Shown here one piece after another: positions 41,664-52,590 of a stretch of DNA of 64,000 bases. The notes below the pieces were generated by a model, which worked only from the letters and a program-made list of their open reading frames with translations, did no database searches and had not been told where the DNA came from. Each line of letters starts with the position of its first letter. The stretch's first letter is position 1. A program made the position numbers and the translations under genes. Origin of the DNA: Haematobia irritans (lineage: Eukaryota > Arthropoda > Insecta > Diptera > Muscidae); NCBI RefSeq assembly GCF_050003625.1, contig NC_134400.1:66792126-66856125 (forward strand), read 5' to 3'.

Positions 41664-44600
41664 GGCTGCATTTGCTGCCTTAAAAGTTCTCCTGATGAAA
41701 GGGGACATAGATATAGTTCTTATTCAAGAACCATATGTTTATAAAAACAAAATATGTGAATTAAGTACTCCGGGGTTCAAACTATTGCAGTATAGTGGTA
41801 ATGATGTAAATCGAGCCTGTATAATTGCTAAAAACGAGCTCAACTTGTTTCTGCTTCCTTCAATGTGCAATACAGACACTGTCGTTGCCAGTTTAGAAAT
41901 AGCCAAATGCAAATATTGGGTATCTTCGGTCTACATGGGACATGACAGGGAGATGCCTCCTTATGCCGTTAAGACCTTAGTGGAGGAGTCACGGAAAACA
42001 AAGACGAAACTCATTATGGGATGCGATGCGAATGCACATCATAGTATATGGGGAAGTAGTGATACTAATGCAAGGGGAGAGTCGCTAATAGAGTTTATTT
42101 TGCGTACTAATCTGGTAGTTTGCAACAAGGGAGATGTCCCAACCTTTGTCACTAAAAACAGGCAAGAGGTTTTGGACATCACCTTGGCCTCGCAAGAACT
42201 GAATGAAATGATATCTGAGTGGCATGTTTTAAGTGAACACAGCTTCTCAGATCATCGCTACATCAGTTTCAAATTTGATGTTCATCGTTTGATGGGAATC
42301 GTTCAATATGATGATACCGGAAATACCAGAGACAAATATGAGAAATGTGCAAGATATCGAATACGCAGTGGAGCGGATTACTAAGGCCTTCAACATCTCA
42401 CTGAAAGCTGCATGCCCTAGAGGAAAGCCAAGGGGGAAACATCGACCACCATGGTGGTCTACGGAATTAAGTAATATGAGGAAATCCTGCAGGAAGCTCT
42501 TTAACAAGGCAAAGTCCAACAGAGCTTCTGAGGACTGGGACGCTTACAAGAAGATTCTGAGAGGATACAAGCGAGAACTGAGAAAGGCTCAGCATAACTC
42601 TTGGAATGCTTACTGCAGCAGTATTGAGAATACGTCCGAGGCTTCCAGACTACGGAAGGTTCTAGCATCCACCAACTCCGCTCCAGGTTTCATTAAAACA
42701 TCGGAGGGCAATTGGACAACGTCCAGTGAGGAGACGCTGGAGGTACTATTGGACACACATTTTCCTGGAAATCAGACGGTTGAACCATGTACTGGCGGTG
42801 CCACAGTTGCTCAGCGGTCGTTTCCTGTCGAGGAAATTGTATCGGAAACTAGAATAAGATGGGCGCTAAATAGCTTTGGACCATTCAAATCCCCTGGACC
42901 TGATGGAATTACTCCGGCGGAGTTACAAGCTGTAACTGACAAAATTATCCCTTGGTTGTCGGTGATATATAAAGGATGTATCAACTTATCATATATCCCA
43001 GGAAAGTGGAGGGAAACAAAGGTCGTCTTCATACCTAAAGCGGGAAAAGCCTCTCACTCGAGGGCGAAGGATTTCCGACCAATCAGCTTATCCTCATTCC
43101 TACTTAAGACTCTGGATAGGATGATAGATATTTATCTTAGAACTAGCATCGATTCAAGTTTGTTCTCGAAACGACAGCATGCATACTCGAAGGGCAGGTC
43201 TACTGAGACCGCACTACATGAACTAGTCAGCTTTATTGAAAGCTCACTATCTGTCAAAGAATACACAATCGTGGCGTTTCTAGACATCGAAGGGGCGTTC
43301 AATAATGTCCATCCGAGCTCGATATTAAATGGACTGACAACTCTGAATGTTGATCCATGTATACTCAGGCTGTTAGACGAACTGCTAATGAAGAGACGTA
43401 TTTCAGCCACACTAGGACAAACAAACATACAAAAGTATGTGAACAGAGGCACTCCCCAAGGAGGAGTTCTATCACCTCTTCTTTGGAATGTTGCTATAAA
43501 TAGCCTTCTGGTTACTCTAGAAAAAGAAAGGATAAAAGTGGTGGCATACGCAGATGATGTAGCTCTGGCAGTCAGGGGAAAATTCCCATCCACAATCAGA
43601 GATATTATTCAGAGGGCCCTCCGGATGACTGAAAAATGGGCGAAAGACAATGGTCTTGGGGTAAATCCCGCAAAGACAGAATTAGTCATGTACTGCAAAG
43701 ATCGCAAAACTCCCACGGTTAGGCCTATTTCCTTAGGGGGTATTGAAATTCCCTTTGGTGATTGTGCAAAATACCTTGGCGTTATTTTGGACAGGAAGCT
43801 GAACTTTAAGCTTAATATTGAAGAAAGGGCGAGGAAGGCAACTGTAGCTTTGTACTCGTGCAAAAAGGCAATAGGAAAAAAGTGGGTACTAAAACCAAAA
43901 ATTGTGCATTGGCTATACACGGCAGTGGTTAGACCTATAATGCTATATGGTGTTGTAGTCTGGTGGCCGGCACTTCAGAAACCGACTGGTTTAGATAAAG
44001 TTCAGCGTATGGCGTGTTTGTGTATTTCAGGCGCATTCAGCAAGACAGGAACAAATTCCCTTAATGTCATGCTGCATCTATTGCCTTTAGACATTTTGGC
44101 CAAACAGTCAGCTGCAACAACGGCTGTGCGGTTGCGCGAACTATCGCTGTGGTCGGAAAAAGGTTACGGTCACAGTTCTGTCCTCAAAACAATGTCAGAT
44201 GTGCCTAACGTAGTGGATTACACTTTGGCGAGTCCACTTTTCGACAAAAAGTTTGAGACTCTAATCCCCAACAGTGAGGCGTGGTGCACACAGACCCCGG
44301 GGAATAAAGAATATATAGATTTCTACACTGATGGCTCCAAATTGGATGGACAAGTGGGTTTCGGAGTATATTCTAATGATTTGGAACTTCAAATAGCGAA
44401 AAGATTACCTAATCACTGTAGTGTTTTTCAGGCTGAAATATTAGCAATAAGAGAGGTGGCGAATTGGCTGAGAAGTAATGTTCCAAAAAATGTGGGCATT
44501 AATATATACTCAGACAGTCAACCTGCAATAAAATCCTTGGACTCTGTGTTCCTCAACTCGAAAACGGCCATCGATTGCCGCAAATCTCTCAATGAGATGG

Positions 44601-45166
44601 CTGAGCAGTACAATATTCACCTAATATGGGTGCCTGGCCATAGGAACATACCGGGGAACTGCGAAGCCGATGAGTTGGCAAGGCTAGGGACTACCTTACA
44701 TATTCCAGGGGAACTAGAATTTGTTGGTATGCCCCTAGCTACCTGCAAGCTCATGCTGCGTGAGAAGGCTGTTATGATGGCAAATGTTCGATGGGAGAAT
44801 TGCAAGGGTTGTAACGACACCAAGCAAATATGGCCCCATTTCAACTTAAACCGCACACTAGATATGCTAATGTTCTCGAGACGTCAGATATCACTCCTGA
44901 TATCTGCTATAACGGGTCGCTGCCTGATAGGAGATTTTGCAAAAACTATTGGCGCGAAGTATAATGACTATTGTATGAGCTGTCATGATGCGGAGGAAAA
45001 AGAATCAATTAAACACCTCTTGTGTGAGTGTCCTGCATTTTGTGTAAAGCGCAAGCAACTTTTAGGAGCATATAGCTTCAGATTACTGGCGGATCTGGAA
45101 AACGTTAACTTAAGCAGTCTGCTAATGTTTTTGGAACAATCTGGTTGGTTCAACAAAGAAAAATAA
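41623..45166 (+). pseudogene. LINE-L L5 ORF2: endonuclease, RT, RNase H, CCHC finger; one internal deletion
   Basis: The ATG at 41623 opens MVLRILQINLHHC. The endonuclease frame runs to 42384 (QEPYVYKN, GCDANAHHSIWG, SDHRYISF). After codons for FDVH about 55 bp seen in L5' are replaced by about 8 bp (at 42287), shifting the phase. The rest (42308-45166, 952 codons) is undamaged: PFKSPGPDGITP, KDFRPISLSSFLLK, FLDIEGAFNNV, TPQGGVLSPLLWN, VVAYADDVAL, YLGVILDRKLNF, then RNase H (YTDGSKLDGQ, FQAEIL, YSDSQPA, WVPGHRNIPGN) and CMSCHDAEEKESIKHLLC. Only the endonuclease is separated, so this copy cannot make a full ORF2 protein. Confidence 0.92.
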
Positions 45167-45231
45167 TCAAGAAGGTTCAGCGGTTAAAACTAGAAGTGCC
45201 CATATGTAATAGGTACTTTTAGTTAATGTGG

Positions 45232-45580
45232 AGCCACCGTGGTGCAATGGTTAGCATGCCCGCCTTGCATACACAATGTCGTGGGATCGATGCCTGCTAC
45301 GACCGAACACCAAAAAGTTTTTCAGCGGTGGATTATCCCACCTCAGTAATGCTGGTGACATTTCTGAGGGTTTCAAAGCTTCTCTAAGTGGTTTCACTGC
45401 AATGTGGAACGCCGTTCGGACTCGGCTATAAAAAGGAGGTCCCTTATCATTGAGCTTAACATGGAATCGGGCAGCACTCAGTGATAAGAGAGAAGTTCAC
45501 CAATGTGGTATCACAATGGACTGAATAGTCTAAGTGAGCCTGATACATCGGGCTGCCACATAACCTAACCTAACCTAACC
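45232..45580 (+). mobile_element. tRNA-derived SINE in the L5 3' UTR
   Basis: 349 bp flanked by an 8-bp target duplication TAATGTGG (45224-45231 and 45581-45588). Head: GTGCAATGGTTAGCATG (A box) and GTGGGATCGATGCC (B box) with GCCTTGCATAC between. Body: about 200 bp of unique sequence. Tail: ATGTGGTATCACAATGGACT followed by AGTCTAAGTGAGCCTGA, then CATCGGGCTGCCAC and (AACCT)n, nearly the same as the 3' end of LINE-L. The SINE is therefore composed of a pol III head, a body and a LINE-L-type tail. Confidence 0.9.
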
Positions 45581-45666
45581 TAATGTGGTATCACAATGGA
45601 CTGAATAGTCTAAGTGAGCCTGAATCTTAATCGGGCTGCCACTTTAACCTAACCTAACCTAACCTA

Positions 45667-46499
45667 CGGGGTCTTCCTCCTAAATGTAAGGTGGTCACTG
45701 TTCCACATTCACGAAATTTTTTAATTAGTTTAGAAATAGCTGCTTTCTTCATCGAGTATAAATCATTTATTATACGTATTTTTAGTTCTTCGCAAAATTT
45801 ACTTTTGCCATTATTTATTAAATTCACTTAAACGAAATAGTGCACACAAAAAAAAATTTTTTCTGATTCAATCACGAAATTAATTGATCCAATTAATTTT
45901 TTAATTGAAATGTCTTCAATCACAGAATTGATAGTATCAATTAAAAAATTAATTGACAGTCAATTAGAAAATTAATTGATCCAATTAAATATTTAATTGA
46001 TACTATTAATTTGTGTGATTGATTTTTATTTCAATTAAAAAATTTGTTGAATCAATTAAATTTTTAATTGAATATTTTTTAAAACTCAATTAAGATTTTA
46101 ATTGGAAAAATTTTCGTGAAATTTTTTTCTGTGTGAACACGTTTGTCATTTAATAACAGTTTCTATTACATTTTTTTTTGTACAGTATTATGAATAAAAT
46201 GGAATTGGAAGAATATCTTCCCCTCTTTTTCTAAAGACAAGCAGAATGAACAGAAAAAACACAAAAATACAACTCTGCAACTGAGACTGCACAGTTTCCA
46301 TTATTTTGCCAACATTGGTAAAACATCAAAGTTATTAGTTATAAATTATTCTAAAAAAATCCATTGAATTTAAAGGTAATTGTGTTAAAAAATTGTTTCA
46401 TATTAAAAAATATAAGTTTTTTAAGAAACATACTCATAGGGGGCCTTAAAATTTAAAAATGAAGTACTATTAAAAAGTTTCCATTGTTTTGTCACCCTG
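45667..46499 (-). mobile_element. Tc1-like transposon end with transposase N-terminal remnant, holding a MITE
   Basis: On the minus strand the outer end reads CAGGGTGACAAAACAATGGA at 46499, next to TA. A second related block (TTCCATTATTTTGCCAAC, plus strand) lies about 185 bp inside, as in Tc1 elements with paired IR/DR binding sites. Near 45667-45835 the minus strand codes in two phases for a Tc1-type helix-turn-helix (RIINDLYSMKKAAISKLIKK and GGRPR). The remaining transposase is cut off where the L5 tail begins. A MITE (45843-46135) sits just upstream of the coding part. Confidence 0.6.
45843..46135. mobile_element. AT-rich MITE inside the Tc1-like remnant
   Basis: Ends CACACAAAAAAAAATTTT and, reversed, CACACAGAAAAAAATTTC; interior of CAATTAA/TTAATTGA units. 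About the same length and order as the copy at 9108. Confidence 0.82.
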
Positions 46500-46592
46500 T
46501 ATATGGGAGCTATATCTAAATCTGAACCGATGTGTATTATAATTTGCAGGTTTGGTGGATATTACAGTAGATTACCTTGTGTTAAATTTGAG

Positions 46593-49500
46593 TAGGTAGG
46601 TTAAAGTGGCAGCCCGATTAAGTTTCAGTCTCACTTAGACTATTCAGTCCATTGTGATACCACATTAACTAAAAGTACCTATTACAAATGGGCACTTACA
46701 GTTTTAACCACTGAACCTTCTCGATTATTTTCTACTGTTGAATCAACCAGATTGTTCCTAAAAACTTTATCAGACTGCTTAAGTTAACGTTTTCCAGGTC
46801 CGCCAGTAATCTAAAGCTATATGCTCCTAAAATTCGCTTACGCCCTACATAAAATGCAGGATACCCATACAAGAGGTGTTTAATTGATTCCTTTTCCTCC
46901 GCATCATGACAGCTCATACTTCGCGCCATTAGTTTTTTCAAACTCGCCTACCAGGCAGCGACCCGTTATAGCAGATATCAGGAGTGAAATCTGACGTCTT
47001 GAGAACACTAGCATATCTATTGTTTAAGTTTAAATGGGGCCATATTTGCGTGGTGTCGTTACAACACTTGCAATTCTCCCATCGAACATTTGCCAACATA
47101 ACACCCTTCTCACGCAATAAGAGCTTGCAAAATATTGTAGTTCCCCTGGAATATGTAAGGTAGTTCCTAGCCTTGCTAACTCATTCGCTTCGCAGTTCCC
47201 GGTATCTTCCTATGGCCATGCACCCATATTAGGTGAATATTTTACTCTCGTTTAGAGATTTGTGGCAGTCGATGGCCATTTTAGAATTAAGGAACACAGA
47301 GTCCATGGATTTTATTACAGGTTGACTATCCAAGTATATATTAATGCCAATATTTGTTGGAACATTACTTCTCAGCCAATTCGCCACCTCTCGTATTGCT
47401 ACTATTTCAGCCTGAAAAACACTACCGTGATTAGGTAATCTTTTCGCTATTCGAAGTTCCAGTTTTTTAGAATATACTCCGAAACCCACTTGTCCATCCA
47501 ATTTGGAGCCATCAGTGTAGAAACCTATATGACGTTTATTACCTGGGGTCTGTGTGCACCACGCCTCACTGTTGGGAATTAGAGTTTCAAACTTTTTGTC
47601 GAGAAGTGGTTTCGCCAGAGTGTAATCCGCTACGTATGGCACATCTGGCATTATTTTGACCGGACTGTTACCATACCTTTTTTCCGACCACAGCGATAGC
47701 TCGCGCAACCGTACATCCATTGTTGCAGCATGACATTAAGGGCTTAAGTCTGAATGCGCCCGAGATACACAAGTACACCATACGCTGAACTTTATTTAAA
47801 CTTGTCGGCTGCTGAAGTGCCCGTTGCTTTTCTCGCCCTTTCTTCACTCACCAAAGGGAATTTCAATACCTCCTAAGGATATGGACTTAACCGTGGGAGT
47901 TTTGCGATCTTTGCAGTACATGACTAGTTCTGTCTTTACAGGATTTACCCCAAGACCATTCTCTTTCGCCAATTTCTTAGACATCCGGAGGGCTCTGTGT
48001 ATAATATCTCTGATTGTGGATGGGAATTTTCCCTGGCTGCTAGAGCCACATCATCTTCATATGCCACCACTTCTATTCTTTCTTTTTCTAGGGAAACCAG
48101 AAGGTTGTTTATAGCAACATTCCAAAGAAGGGGTGATAGAACTTCTCCTTGGGGAGTGCCTCTGTTCACATACCTTTGTATGTTTGCTTGTCCTAGTGTG
48201 GCCGAAATACATCTCCTTTAGGTATGAAAATGACTTTTGTTTCCACTTTTCTGGAATATATGTCAGTCACTGCTTGTCCACCATAAATCCATCAGGTCAG
48301 GGGGATTTGAATGGTCCAAAACTATTTAAAGACCATTTTATTGTAGATTGAGCCTTTCTCAGTTCTCATTTATATCCTCTTAGCTTCATCTTGTAAGTGT
48401 CCCTATCCTCCGGAGCTCTTGTGGACTTTGCTTTGTTAAAGAGCTTCCTGCAGGGTTTCCTCATATTATAGACCACCATGGCGGTGGATTTTTCACCCTC
48501 GGCTTTCCTGTAGATCAAGCAGCTTTTAGTGAGATGGTGAAGGCCTTTGAAATCCACTCCACGGTTTGTTCGATATCCTGTACAGTGCTTATATTTGTCT
48601 CTGGTATTTCTGGTATCATCGTATCCCTATACCTATTCCAATCAGCTTTCCTGAAACTGAATGATGTAACTGATTTGAAACTGATGTAGCGATGATCTGA
48701 GAAGCTATGTTCCCTCAAAACTTGCCATTCAGATATCTTATCATTCAGTTCCGGAGAGGCCAATGTGACGTCATAAACCTCTTGCCTATTTTTGGAGACG
48801 AAGATTGGTGCATCTCCCTTATTACAACCTACCAAGTTAGAACGCAAAATAAATTCTATTATTGCATTTGCATCACATCCCATGAGTTTTGTCTTAGTTT
48901 TCAGTGTCTCTTCAACCAAGGTCTTAAAGACACATGGAGTCATCAAGGGCTTCCTCTTCACAGATCTCGGTGACTCTCGCAACAATCCGCGATTCAGCTT
49001 TGGTGAGGTCTGAGCCTGTAGAAACTTCCCGCATACGGAAGTTTCTGCAGTTTTTATATCTCTTTTGGCTTCGCAAGGAGAAATTTTCTCTTCTGACTCT
49101 AACGGAGGCTTGTCCGTTTCGGAATCATATGGATACCATGAAAGCCATAACGTACACGTCCTTGTGTCTGGGCTATATGTGGAAGCGACTCAGTGTCCAA
49201 TATAAACACCGCATTGGTCCATCCACCTCATCCAAACGACCAACCTTCCAATCGGCTGTTGGAAGATCTGGGTTACATTTCTTTAGTTTGTTTAATATTG
49301 TCTCAGGAGGGTTTGCAGGTATCCATGCATGTGCTCTAGGTTTAGCCGGTATGTCTTTTTCTCGACTTACTCCAAAGCGGATCCTTCACCAATTAACATC
49401 AAAGCAGCTTTAAAGCAATCCATAGACCTCTGGTCCGCAAATGCGATTGTCTTAAATCGTCGTTGATACCATCCAGCATCTTGCCGTCGAGGACTTGGCC

Positions 49501-49650
49501 CGGGAAACTTTTTTCGCACCTCTGATGACAGCTCATCCGGTGGTCGTTCCCTTTTTCACCTTCAAGAATTCCTTGAGCCCATTTTAAGGAATCGCTTTGT
49601 TTAGCCGACAACGTGCTTGGGTCGACTGATCCTAGCTTCTTTGTCTTTGC
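46593..49650 (-). pseudogene. LINE-L copy L6, strongly decayed
   Basis: All family regions are present in order but broken into many frames: 3' UTR, CMSCHDAEEKESIKHLL finger (46732-46941), RNase H (FYTDGSKLDGQVGFGVYS, FQAEIVAIREV, LDSQPVIKS; 47229-47720), RT pieces (NRGTPQGEVLSPLLWN and VVAYEDDVALAA; the catalytic YADD reads YEDD; 47945-48169), linker (48366-48557), endonuclease (EHSFSDHRYISF, 48515-48985), ORF1 (49000-49650). Internal deletions shorten it to about 3.1 kb. In this unit it ends at the duplication joint with Gypsy; the true 5' end is seen in L6'. Confidence 0.85.
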
Positions 49651-50926
49651 TCTTGACATCTTCCACTTCCTTGAACAATTTAGCAAAATCTATTTCATTC
49701 GAAAATTTTGATATCCACTCTCTTCCCATAAGGGTATCGTGGTCCCCATTGACAACGTGTATGTTAAGCCTGTGACAAGTCTTACCCATTTGTGCCGCAA
49801 CAGATAAACGGCCTTTACAATCTAATTTGTGCCCAGAATAACTTCTAAACTGTCGGTCACTCGGAGCAAGTTTGAAATTTCTTTTAATTCTACACAAGGT
49901 CTTCATGCTCATAATTGCACAAGGCGAACCAGTGTCTAACTCCATTTCGATTTCCTTTCCATCAATTAATACCTTTACTAATTTTCTTTCATTTGAAGGA
50001 ATCGAGTTTATTATTTCAATTTTGTCCAGAGATTGAAACTCTTCAACTGGTGACTCTTCTACAACTTGATATGTTTTGCTGCGACACATTTTTGCTATAT
50101 GCCCCATTTTCCCGCATCTGTAGCACTTGGCTTGTTTGAACATACACATACCCCTTGCATGATTACCACCACACCCACCACAGCTATTTTGCTGTCTTGT
50201 GTTTGGTGGATTACCTGCACCTTTGCTATTCTTCGTTCTGCCATTGATTGTTGACCGAACTTTGTGCACTTCTGTCGAAGGGTTTATTTCCGTTGTTGTA
50301 CTGTGCGTGAGTTCCCTTGCATGTGCTATTTCATAGGCTTTCGAAAACGTGGCAGGGGTTTTGTTAACAATTTCGTCGCAAATATCGCGTGCTGACATCC
50401 CATGCAGCATCTGTTCGATTAACATACGATCCAAAAATTCCCCATACTCACAGTTGGATGCCGCCTGCTTGAGACGTAAAGCATATTGAGCCAAGCTTTC
50501 TCCTGGTTCCTGAATAATTTTACGGAATTTTATGCTTTCTGCAAATTTATTCCTCTTTACATCAAAATGATTTACTAGAATAGATTTTATTTCCTCGAAC
50601 ATTAGTTCCTCGGGATTTCTGGGACTAACAAGAACTTTTAAAGCTGTATTCAATTCTGTGCCCATGTGGACACGTGCGAAGCTATGGTGTTGATCATTTG
50701 GTATTCTACTAAGGCTTAATGCCCATTCGAAACGTTGAAAATAATCAGCTACTGATGAATTAGTTTCTGCCTTGTACTCCGGCATACAAAAAGATGGTAT
50801 CTTTGTACCTGACTTGCCTGTTTCTGCCGAATTTCCATTAGAAATGGATTCCGTTGCGCTTTTCACAGCTGCTTTTATTGCCGCAGCCAAGCTTTCAGTT
50901 AATCCTTTTAAAACTTCTTCGGTCAT
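49601..50926 (-). CDS. Chimeric frame: Gypsy gag-protease joined to LINE-L 5' codons
   Basis: 441 codons from the Gypsy ATG (50926). It contains gag, both zinc knuckles and protease (MELDTGSPCAIMS, HDTLMGREWISKF). Then, at the duplication joint (49650), it runs without a stop into 15 LINE-L-derived codons (DKEARISRPKHVVG) and ends. RT, RNase H and integrase are missing. Whether it is translated depends on the LTR promoter at 50992-51179, which is intact. It differs from the parent by few residues (for example GKSGTK for GSSGTK). If made, it would be a capsid-type protein with a protease and no pol. Confidence 0.85.
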   Translation of the reverse strand: MTEEVLKGLTESLAAAIKAAVKSATESISNGNSAETGKSGTKIPSFCMPEYKAETNSSVADYFQRFEWALSLSRIPNDQHHSFARVHMGTELNTALKVLVSPRNPEELMFEEIKSILVNHFDVKRNKFAESIKFRKIIQEPGESLAQYALRLKQAASNCEYGEFLDRMLIEQMLHGMSARDICDEIVNKTPATFSKAYEIAHARELTHSTTTEINPSTEVHKVRSTINGRTKNSKGAGNPPNTRQQNSCGGCGGNHARGMCMFKQAKCYRCGKMGHIAKMCRSKTYQVVEESPVEEFQSLDKIEIINSIPSNERKLVKVLIDGKEIEMELDTGSPCAIMSMKTLCRIKRNFKLAPSDRQFRSYSGHKLDCKGRLSVAAQMGKTCHRLNIHVVNGDHDTLMGREWISKFSNEIDFAKLFKEVEDVKSKDKEARISRPKHVVG

Positions 50927-50991
50927 TATTTTCCAATTATTTCCAGGTGATTCTTTTCTATATATTTTTTGCTAATAACTTCTGACACCAA

Positions 50992-51179
50992 TTTTAAGTA
51001 TGTATCTTTATTCAATGAATATAAAAAGATTACACGTGCTTTTCAGAAGATCAATTTTATTGAACGGTTAGAAAAGGAATGAATACATGGTGAAGAATTA
51101 CAAAAGAGTAAAATGTCATGTAAACATGTTATCGAAACATAAGTGTTACCGTATCGATAGTTTCATTACATACGTAACA
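50992..51179 (-). repeat. Gypsy 5' LTR in unit 2
   Basis: 188 bp. At the one site where the parent LTRs differ it carries the base of the 3' LTR (GAACGGTTAG), not of the 5' LTR it descends from by position. Confidence 0.92.
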
Positions 51180-51184
51180 AGTTG

Positions 51185-52590
51185 ATACATCCTTTATATA
51201 TCACCGACAACCAGGGGATAATTTTGTCAGTTACAGCTTGTAACTCCGCCGGAGTAATTCCATCAGGTCCGGGGGATTTGAATGGTCCAAAGCTATTTAG
51301 CGCCCATCTTATTCTAGTTTCCGATACAATTTCCTCGACAGGAAACGACCGCTGAGCAACTGTGGCACCGCCAGTACATGGTTCAACCGTCTGATTTCCA
51401 GGAAAATGTGTGTCCAATAGTACCTCCAGCGTCTCCTCACTGGACGTTGTCCAATTGCCCTCCGATGTTTTAATGAAACCTGGAGCGGAGTTTGTGGATG
51501 CTAGAACCTTCCGTAGTCTGGAAGCCTCGGACGTATTCTCAATACTGCTGCAGTAATCATTCCAAGAGTTATGCTGAGCCTTTCTCAGTTCTCGCTTGTA
51601 TCCTCTCAGATTCTTCTTGTAAGCGTCCCAGTCCTCAGGGGCTCTGGTGGACTTTGCCTTGTTAAAGAGCTTCCTGCAGGATTTCCTCATATTACTTATT
51701 TCCGTAGACCACCATGGTGGTCGATGTTTCCCCCTTGGCTTTCCTCTAGGGCATGCAGCTTTCAGTGAGATGTTGAAGGCCTTAGTAATCCGCTCCACTG
51801 CGTGTTCGATATCTTGCACATTTCTCATATTTGTCTCTGTTATTTCCGGTATCATCATATTGAACGATTCCCTATACCTATTCCAGTCAGCTTTCCTAAC
51901 ATTTGGCGGAAATATGATCTTGGTGATATGAACATCAAATTTAAAACTGATGTAGCGATGATCTGAGAAGCTGTGTTCACTTAAAACCTGCCACTCAGAT
52001 ATCATTTCATTCAGTTCTTGCGAGGCCAAGGTGATGTCCAAAACCTCTTGCCTGTTTTTAGTGACAAAGGTTGGGACATCTCCCTTGTTGCAAACTACCA
52101 GATTAGTACGCAAAATAAACTCTATTAGCGACTCTCCCCTTGCATTAGTATCACTACTTCCCCATATACTATGATGTGCATTCGCATCGCATCCCATAAT
52201 GAGTTTCGTCTTTGTTTTCAGTGACTCCTCCACTAAGGTTTTAACGGCATATGGAGGCATCTCCCTGTCATGTCCCATGTAGACCGAAGATACCCAATAT
52301 TTGCATTTGGCTATTTCTAAACTTGCAACGACAGTGTCTGTATTGCACATTGAAGGAAGCAGAAACAAGTTGAGCTCGTTTTTAGCCATTATACAGGCTC
52401 GATTTACATCATTACCAGTATACTGCAATAGTTTGAACCCCGGAGTACTTAATTCACATATTTTGTTTTTATAAACATATGGTTCTTGAATAAGAACTAT
52501 ATCTATGTCCCCTTTCATCAGGAGAACTTTTAAGACAGCACATGCAGCTTTACAATGATGAAGATTTATCTGGAGGATCCGTAGGACCAT
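51185..52590 (-). pseudogene. LINE-L L4' ORF2 N-terminal part
   Basis: ATG at 52590. Endonuclease and linker as in L4, with the same protein sequence over its whole length; the frame runs into the Gypsy LTR and stops near 51166. No RT follows on this strand, so only a truncated endonuclease protein could be made. Confidence 0.85.

Larger units (their letters stand above)
40465..45666 (+). mobile_element. LINE-L copy L5, near full length
   Basis: ORF1, ORF2 and 3' UTR with a terminal (AACCT)n tail ending at 45666. Length about 4.85 kb after subtracting a 349-bp SINE. One internal deletion of about 47 bp net in the endonuclease/linker breaks ORF2. With L5' it defines the family plan: ORF1 overlapping ORF2; endonuclease, RT, RNase H, CCHC finger; best fit is the I/LOA group. 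Confidence 0.9.
36529..49650. repeat. Tandem duplication, unit 1 (about 13.1 kb)
   Basis: Everything from inside the Gypsy frame to the 5' region of LINE-L copy L6 recurs at 49651-62791, first with a constant offset of 13122 bp, then 13141 after small indels. At the joint (49648-49650) the two sources share only TGC. Order: Gypsy 5' half, L4 5' part, L5 with SINE, Tc1-like remnant with MITE, L6. Confidence 0.95.

Noticed and set aside
40991..41671. Antisense frames of 98-99 codons inside ORF1 (also at 39420, 52542, 54113, 54494)
   Set aside because: They mirror ORF1 in the opposite strand and recur wherever ORF1 occurs; no independent signal.
45560..45670. (AACCT)n runs as telomere sequence
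   Set aside because: They are only a few units long and always sit at the 3' end of LINE-L or SINE copies.
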